A stretch of DNA of 64,000 bases from Rhizobiaceae bacterium (GTDB lineage Bacteria > Pseudomonadota > Alphaproteobacteria > Rhizobiales > Rhizobiaceae), in NCBI GenBank assembly GCA_019635775.1, contig JAHBYU010000002.1:1-64000 (forward strand), given 5' to 3'. The position numbers and the translations under genes are program-made. Below, in pieces: positions 60,202 through 64,000 of this stretch. The notes under the pieces are model-generated. The model ran no database searches. It was not told the DNA's origin and was given only the letters and a program-made list of their open reading frames with translations. Each line of letters begins with the position of its first letter. The first letter of the stretch is position 1.

Positions 60202-60564
60202 ATGTCCCGGATCATGAAAACGACAATCCTGCTCGCTCTTTTGAGCTGTGTTGCTGCCCTCCAGGCTAAAGCGAATACATTTGTTGCCTGGCAGGTAAGC
60301 GACGTCCCGTTTGGCGATACGCTGAACGTACGCAAATATCCATCCAGCAGTTCCCAGAAACAGTCGGGCTATCCAAACGGTACGGTCTTGCAAATGACGG
60401 GAAAGTGCACGGGAGGCGTGGACCTATTCGAAATTTCCGGACAATCTGAAGCGAAACAGCGGCAGGCCGTACGTTATCGATGGTGCCAGATATGGCATGA
60501 TCCAGCCAAGGATGGCGACTTTGTTACCGGTTGGGTCTACGGGAAATATATAGCCCCGTACTGA
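60202..60564 (+). CDS. Small exported SH3-like protein, 120 aa
   Basis: The signal peptide (MSRIMKTTILLALLSCVAALQAKA) precedes a region with the bacterial SH3 layout: DTLNVRKYPSSSSQKQSGYPNGTVLQM, then WCQIWHDPAKDGDFVTGWVYGKYIAP. Two Cys in the mature part could form a disulfide. Bacterial SH3 domains usually bind cell wall or other periplasmic ligands; the role here is unknown. ATG 60202 has GGGGAGAAAGACG immediately upstream. It stands alone between oligopeptidase B and the mucR region. Confidence 0.82.
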   Translation: MSRIMKTTILLALLSCVAALQAKANTFVAWQVSDVPFGDTLNVRKYPSSSSQKQSGYPNGTVLQMTGKCTGGVDLFEISGQSEAKQRQAVRYRWCQIWHDPAKDGDFVTGWVYGKYIAPY

Positions 60565-60919
60565 TATGTGGTGCCAGGGTTGGGAGCATATCTGACTATC
60601 GATCAAAAATTTTTCCGGCTTGGGAACAAAAATGCGAGAAGCCAGTTTTCGATCGGTTACAGAAATAGGCTTGCATAGATTCCACGTGTTAAGTGGCTCT
60701 TTTAAAGAAACCGCCCCTCAACATCAGTAAGGAATGGCTTCCTATGTAGAAAATTCCAATTCAAGTGCAATATTGTGCAGCTTCAATTGACGCCAAATTC
60801 CGTCCGTTTCATAAGAAAGTAACGCGAATCATAACGCGGGTTCAGAACAAAACACGTGTGACGCTCCAGCATGAATCCGGAGCGCGCTGAAAAAGTAGAT
60901 AACGTTGGGGGTCTTAGAA
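60565..60919. other. 355-nt gene-free region upstream of mucR
   Basis: No supported gene. The stretch is more AT-rich than its surroundings (for example a run of A and T around 60600-60620 and 60660-60760) and contains short inverted repeats such as GCTCC/GGAGC near 60864-60883. MucR proteins bind AT-rich DNA and often autoregulate, so this is probably the mucR promoter-operator region; no exact site can be assigned. Confidence 0.4.
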
Positions 60920-61348
60920 ATGAATGTCGTAGCCGCCGATCAGCCCGAAAACGCGGGTGAGACGCTGATTGAGCTAACTGCGGACGTGGTTGCTGCATAT
61001 GTCAGCAACAATCCGGTGCCAGCCGGAGAACTGCCGAATTTGATCTCGGAGGTGCATGCGGCGCTGGGGAGAGTTGGTGGAGCGAAATCGTCCGTCATTG
61101 CCGAAAAGCAGAAGCCAGCTGTGAACCCGAAGCGATCAGTGCACGACGATTACATAATCTGCCTTGAGGATGGAAAGAAGTTCAAGTCGCTGAAACGGCA
61201 TCTGATGACTCACTATGAGCTTACTCCCGACGCGTATCGGGAAAAGTGGGGGTTGGACCCAAGCTATCCGATGGTAGCCCCGAACTACGCCGCTGCCAGG
61301 TCTGAACTCGCAAGGAAGATGGGACTCGGACGAAAGCGGAAAAGATAA
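60920..61348 (+). CDS. mucR: MucR/Ros-family zinc-finger transcriptional regulator
   Basis: A 142-residue Ros/MucR regulator. The N-terminal oligomerisation region ([34 protein letters not shown]) precedes the C2H2-like finger [18 protein letters not shown] (Cys81, His94, His98) and the tail [30 protein letters not shown]. The second Cys of the canonical CxxC is Asp84, a variant known among MucR homologues. In rhizobia and brucellae these proteins are global repressors of polysaccharide, motility and cell-cycle genes. A 9-bp-stem hairpin follows the gene. Confidence 0.95.
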   Translation: MNVVAADQPENAGETLIELTADVVAAYVSNNPVPAGELPNLISEVHAALGRVGGAKSSVIAEKQKPAVNPKRSVHDDYIICLEDGKKFKSLKRHLMTHYELTPDAYREKWGLDPSYPMVAPNYAAARSELARKMGLGRKRKR

Positions 61349-61373
61349 GAAGTCATGCTTTCGGTGGTCCAAG

Positions 61374-61396
61374 GAGAGCAGTGATGGACTGCTCTC
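61374..61396 (+). terminator. Hairpin downstream of mucR
   Basis: GAGAGCAGT, 5-nt loop GATGG, ACTGCTCTC: a perfect 9-bp stem 25 nt after the mucR stop, followed by TTGTTGG. It is a plausible but weak intrinsic terminator because the T-tract is interrupted. Confidence 0.6.
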
Positions 61397-61411
61397 TTGT
61401 TGGTCGAAATC

Positions 61412-61702
61412 TTATTTTCGCCATTCCCGAATAAGCCTCAGTCGGTTGAGCGCTTGTTTCAAAGCAATGTGCCGATTGAGGTCATAGCTCCAGTGCCGGC
61501 TGCTACCTCTTAGGCGCTCACGCTCAATCATTCTTTCTAGGCGAAGCTCGTAACGTGACCGCGTAATGGCATCGGCGCTCATCGCCTCTGACAAATCGAA
61601 ACCACAGAGAATCTGAACCGCCGCCGTCTGACGCGCGTCGAAGTTTCTGGCTTGCCTGACTGAAAGGAACTGAAGGACTTCCTGATGAAGTTCATTCTGC
61701 AT
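61412..61702 (-). CDS. Small hypothetical protein, 96 aa
   Basis: A mostly helical, charged 96-residue protein (FLSVRQARNFDARQTAAVQILCGFDLSEAM, then SRYELRLERMIERERLRGSSRHWSYDLNRHIALKQALNRLRLI). I cannot name the family, though it has the look of a conserved rhizobial cytoplasmic protein. No signal peptide. A GAGAG-containing leader precedes ATG 61702. It lies between mucR and the IS element; its start is 58 nt from the IS end. Confidence 0.62.
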   Translation of the reverse strand: MQNELHQEVLQFLSVRQARNFDARQTAAVQILCGFDLSEAMSADAITRSRYELRLERMIERERLRGSSRHWSYDLNRHIALKQALNRLRLIREWRK

Positions 61703-61788
61703 GGGAGCACGCTCTCATTTGTCGTTGGTTGACTATGCGTGGAGCGCGGCAGGCTGGCCTGACCCCATAGGGTGGTCCGGTTTCAATC

Positions 61789-62682
61789 TTAGTGCATGAT
61801 GGGCATCTGGGCCATCGCCTGGGCAGATGAGGGTGCCGATCCGGGTGATTGTCCGGGCCAGACGATTGCCTCCGGTGCCGGCGGCTTGTAGCCGAGCGAT
61901 GAGTGCGGCCGCTCGGTATTGTAGTAGCGTCGCCATGCCTCGATGATGACCTTTGCCTCGGCGAGGCTATAGAAGATCTCCCCGTTGAGCAGTTCATCGC
62001 GCAGCTTGGAGTTGAAGCTCTCGCAATAGCCGTTCTCCCATGGGCTGCCCGGCTCGATGAACGCGGTCTTTGCCCCTACTGCGGCGATCCACTCCCGTAC
62101 GGCCTTGGCGATGAACTCCGGACCGTTGTCGGAACGAACATGGCCGGGCACACCGCGCAGGATAAACAGGTCCGACAGGGCGTCGATGACATCAGTCGAG
62201 TTGAGCTTGCGATCGATGCGGATCGCCAGGCACTCCCGGGTGAACTCGTCGATGATGTTGAGCATGCGGAACTTCCTGCCATTATGGGTCCGGCCTTCGA
62301 CAAAGTCATAGGACCAGACATGGTTGGGATGCTCCGGCCGAAGCCGGATGCACGATCCGTCCTTCAGCCAGAGCCGTCCTCTCTTCGGTTGCTTCTGGGG
62401 AACCTTCAGCCCCTCCCGCCGCCAGATGCGCTCGACGCGTTTGGCGTTCACCGTCCAGCCCTCGGACCGCAGCATCGCTGTGATCCGGCGGTAGCCATAG
62501 CGCCCGTAGCGTGATGCAAGCCGAATGATATCGGCGGTCAACGCATCCTCATCTGCTCGGCAGTGCGGCTTCTTTCGCTGGGTCGAACGATGCTGGCCGA
62601 GGACCTTGCAGGCAAACCGCTCCGAGACGGAGAACTTCGCCACGACATGGTCGACGCAGCGACGGCGACGGGCGGGGCTCAA
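61789..62682 (-). CDS. IS3-family transposase OrfB (DDE integrase domain)
   Basis: A 297-residue rve-type transposase. An HTH_21-like N-terminal part (YGYRRITAMLRSEGW, RIWRREGLKVPQKQPKRGR) is followed by the DDE core: first Asp in HVWSYDFVEGRTHNG, second in HVRSDNGPEFIAKAV, and the Glu in SPWENGYCESFNSKLRDELLNGE. The end YNTERPHSSLGYKPPAPEA is typical. As written it opens with TTG at 62682 overlapping the orfA stop; normal expression is probably as an OrfAB fusion by -1 frameshifting. The frame is intact, so the element may be active. Confidence 0.93.
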   Translation of the reverse strand: MSPARRRRCVDHVVAKFSVSERFACKVLGQHRSTQRKKPHCRADEDALTADIIRLASRYGRYGYRRITAMLRSEGWTVNAKRVERIWRREGLKVPQKQPKRGRLWLKDGSCIRLRPEHPNHVWSYDFVEGRTHNGRKFRMLNIIDEFTRECLAIRIDRKLNSTDVIDALSDLFILRGVPGHVRSDNGPEFIAKAVREWIAAVGAKTAFIEPGSPWENGYCESFNSKLRDELLNGEIFYSLAEAKVIIEAWRRYYNTERPHSSLGYKPPAPEAIVWPGQSPGSAPSSAQAMAQMPIMH

Positions 62683-62957
62683 TAGTTTCCCGAGGCAGCC
62701 TCTTTCAGGATCAGCTTCTCGAGCGTGAGGTCCGACACAGCCTTGCGCAGCCGGTCATTCTCTTTCTCGAGTTCTTTCAGCCGCTTCACCTGATCGCCCT
62801 TCAGGCCGCCGAACTCCTTGCGCCAGCGATAATACGTGAACTGCGTCACGCCGATCGTGCGAACCGCCTCGCCAACCGATCTTCCTTGCGACAGCAGAAC
62901 ATCGACCTGGCGCAGCTTCGCGACGATCTCTTCGGGCTTATGCTTCTTCTGGGGCAT
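62679..62957 (-). CDS. IS3-family transposase OrfA (HTH_Tnp_1)
   Basis: A 92-residue DNA-binding protein: MPQKKHKPEEIVAKLRQVDVLLSQGRSVGEAVRTIGVTQFTYYRWRKEFGG is the helix-turn-helix, followed by a leucine-zipper-like coiled coil (KRLKELEKENDRLRKAVSDLTLEKLILKEAA). It recognises the IS ends and dimerises. It overlaps orfB by 4 nt in another frame, the usual IS3 arrangement. Confidence 0.93.
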   Translation of the reverse strand: MPQKKHKPEEIVAKLRQVDVLLSQGRSVGEAVRTIGVTQFTYYRWRKEFGGLKGDQVKRLKELEKENDRLRKAVSDLTLEKLILKEAASGNY

Positions 62958-63019
62958 TCCAACGTCCTCTCCAATGGCTCAATAGCCTACTTCAGGGAGG
63001 ACCACTTTTCAGGGGGCAG

Positions 63020-63130
63020 ACCACATGCCACTTGGTTGAGGATTTGCGCGACGATGAGGATTTCGATCGCATCATCATCATGACAGAGCGTGTTGCCGCT
63101 GCAGCATTCAACAACCGGATCAATCTCTAA
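63020..63130 (+). pseudogene. 3' remnant of a DnaA-like helix-turn-helix gene truncated at the IS
   Basis: Directly after the IS right end an open frame reads TTCHLVEDLRDDEDFDRII, then IMTERVAAAAFNNRINL and a TAA stop at 63128. The start of this stretch resembles the helix after the TTVxHAC signature of the DnaA C-terminal domain, as found in short DnaA-like HTH proteins of rhizobia that often precede DUF6456 genes. No start or 5' part is present, and the sequence left of the IS does not contain the missing half, so the rest was deleted or moved. Family assignment from this short tail is tentative. Confidence 0.6.
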
Positions 63131-63131
63131 A

Positions 63132-63884
63132 ATGATCGAGCGGCAGAAGCGCAAGCTGCGCGTCGTGCGTTTTCTTTCTCATGCGCCGGCCCAACCAGTC
63201 AGGGCGGCGGCAAAGGACAAAGTCATACTGGATGCAGGAGACGGTGGCGCAATCTCGGTCGACAGTGCGTTGTTGAGCGAGATGATTCAGGACGGGCTGG
63301 TGAAAGTTGAACGACGCAATGTCTTGACGGCTTCGACATCTGGGGAGAGCCAGATTGTAGATGTGGCAATCGTTGAGGTCGACGAGAGAAAAGTGTCGGT
63401 TGCAGTCAACCTGGCGGAGTCGCCGCTTGCTCTGTTGATGCGGCGCAAGGGCAAGAGCGGGCAAGCGTTTTTGAGTGAAGCTGAGTTTCAGGCTGGCGAG
63501 AGATTGCGGGCAGATTACACGCAAGCGCAGATCATGCCGAGATTGGGTGCAAACTGGGAAGCAAGCGTGTCGTCAAGAAGGCGCGGCGGGGGTATTGCGG
63601 ACCTGACCGACGCTGCCCTGGGGGCACGCATGCGTGTCGAACGAGCATGCCAGGCCGTCGGACCGGAACTCTCAGGCTTGCTGATCGACGTCTGCTGTTT
63701 TCTTAAGGGCATGGAGGCGGTGGAAATGGAGCGCCAGTGGCCCGCGCGGTCGGCAAAGGTCTTGCTCAAGACTGCGCTTGGCATACTGAGCCGACACTAT
63801 GCGCCGGGCCAATCACCCAGCCAACGGAAAGTGGTCCATTGGGGGGCGACGGATTACCGACCGTCGATAGCGGAACAGGCGTAG
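63132..63884 (+). CDS. DUF6456-family protein
   Basis: A 250-residue protein. The N-terminal 110 residues (SHAPAQPVRAAAKDKVILDAGDGGAISVDSALLSEMIQDGLVKVE) look like a small wHTH-like region. The C-terminal half has NLAESPLALLMRRKGKSGQAFLSEAEFQAGERLRADYTQAQIMPRLGANWE and GPELSGLLIDVCCFLKGMEAVEMERQWPARSAKVLLKTALGIL, which I associate with DUF6456, a replication/regulation-type domain of unknown function in rhizobia. ATG 63132 (MIERQKRKLRVV) starts 1 nt after the remnant stop. Having lost its upstream partner, it may now depend on a promoter within or near the IS. Confidence 0.8.
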   Translation: MIERQKRKLRVVRFLSHAPAQPVRAAAKDKVILDAGDGGAISVDSALLSEMIQDGLVKVERRNVLTASTSGESQIVDVAIVEVDERKVSVAVNLAESPLALLMRRKGKSGQAFLSEAEFQAGERLRADYTQAQIMPRLGANWEASVSSRRRGGGIADLTDAALGARMRVERACQAVGPELSGLLIDVCCFLKGMEAVEMERQWPARSAKVLLKTALGILSRHYAPGQSPSQRKVVHWGATDYRPSIAEQA

Positions 63885-63890
63885 CGGGCC

Positions 63891-64000
63891 TCAGGCTGTC
63901 TGCTTGAGCGCCAACTCGGCATCGCGCTTGATTCGTTTGACCATCGACCGCAATCCGTTGGCTCGTTGCGGAGAGAGATGTTCGTCCAGACCAAGTTCCT
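63891..64000 (-). CDS. sufE: SufE-family protein, C-terminal part (cut by window end)
   Basis: Only the last 36 codons are present: ELGLDEHLSPQRANGLRSMV followed by KRIKRDAELALKQTA and TGA. The LGLxxHLSPQRxNGLxxMV segment is the characteristic end of SufE, the sulfur acceptor that stimulates SufS in Fe-S cluster assembly. The gene continues beyond 64000. It converges on the DUF6456 gene with 6 nt between stops. Confidence 0.85.
   Translation of the reverse strand, partial: ELGLDEHLSPQRANGLRSMVKRIKRDAELALKQTA

Larger units (their letters stand above)
61760..63018 (-). mobile_element. IS3-family insertion sequence (IS407-like group), about 1.26 kb
   Basis: Two overlapping transposase frames (orfA 62679-62957, orfB 61789-62682) lie between related ends. 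The left end reads TGACCCC (61760-61766) with GTGGTCC at 61772-61778; the right end, on the complement, reads TGCCCCC (63018-63012) with GTGGTCC at 63005-62999. The ends are thus imperfect inverted repeats. The flanking 4-mers, GGCC on the left and GACC on the right, do not match exactly, so no clean target duplication is seen. Exact boundaries may differ by a few bases. Confidence 0.85.

Noticed and set aside
61756-63022. 4-bp target duplication at the IS ends
   Set aside because: The flanking tetramers are GGCC and GACC, which do not match; no duplication can be claimed.

Overview
The window looks like a chromosomal stretch from an alphaproteobacterium of the order Hyphomicrobiales (Rhizobiales), most likely the Phyllobacteriaceae/Mesorhizobium neighbourhood. 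I infer this from a MucR/Ros regulator, an FrcBCA-type fructose transporter, a glgP-B-C-A-pgm-glgX operon, a DUF6456 gene beside a DnaA-like helix-turn-helix remnant, BioY, a rhizobial-type asparaginase and a small RNA resembling the alpha-r14 family. GC content is high and most genes are packed head to tail with ATGA-type overlaps. Apart from one insertion sequence near the right end, the region reads as core genome.

Layout, left to right. 1-6.5 kb: tRNA-Gln, a VOC-family protein, pyruvate phosphate dikinase, two poorly known proteins (one DUF1499), a metallo-beta-lactamase-fold hydrolase and the biotin transporter component BioY. 6.6-16.3 kb: a surface-polysaccharide and sulfate-activation block with rfbACBD (dTDP-L-rhamnose), an O-antigen ligase-like membrane protein, cysD-cysNC-cysQ (APS/PAPS synthesis and PAP turnover) and a DegT-type sugar aminotransferase. 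16.5-22.4 kb: a fructose locus with two divergent units, frcR-(rbsD-like)-kinase and frcBCA, around an AT-rich palindrome. 22.5-35.3 kb: a glycogen operon (glgP, glgB, glgC, glgA, pgm, glgX and a GH13 alpha-glucosidase). A minus-strand small RNA follows it, with three hairpins that each present the same 10-nt anti-Shine-Dalgarno loop, and then tRNA-Pro.

35.8-39.6 kb: a phosphomannomutase and a fused mannose-1-phosphate guanylyltransferase/AGE-family isomerase, which together could make GDP-mannose from fructose-6-phosphate. 39.6-44.4 kb: a tightly overlapped betI-dehydratase-betA-betB operon for choline to glycine betaine. 44.5-52.1 kb: a thiolase with a coupled small exported protein, a DUF3750 protein, an asparaginase, a GreA-family protein, and methylmalonyl-CoA mutase large and small subunits. 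52.3-60.6 kb: a HerA-like ATPase, an L,D-transpeptidase lipoprotein, a branched-chain aminotransferase, Fe/Mn superoxide dismutase, cytochrome c' with a diheme cytochrome c, oligopeptidase B and a small exported SH3-like protein. 60.9-64 kb: MucR, a small conserved-looking protein, an IS3-family (IS407-like) element abutting the 3' remnant of a DnaA-like HTH gene, a DUF6456 protein and the 3' end of sufE.

The most interesting items are the triple anti-SD small RNA (35302-35410), the IS-associated loss of most of the DnaA-like HTH gene, the guanylyltransferase-AGE fusion, the PLP dehydratase embedded in the bet operon, and PAPS-forming genes beside O-antigen genes. I found no clearly new defence, mobile or biosynthetic system. 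All calls come from reading the sequence; no database search was run.
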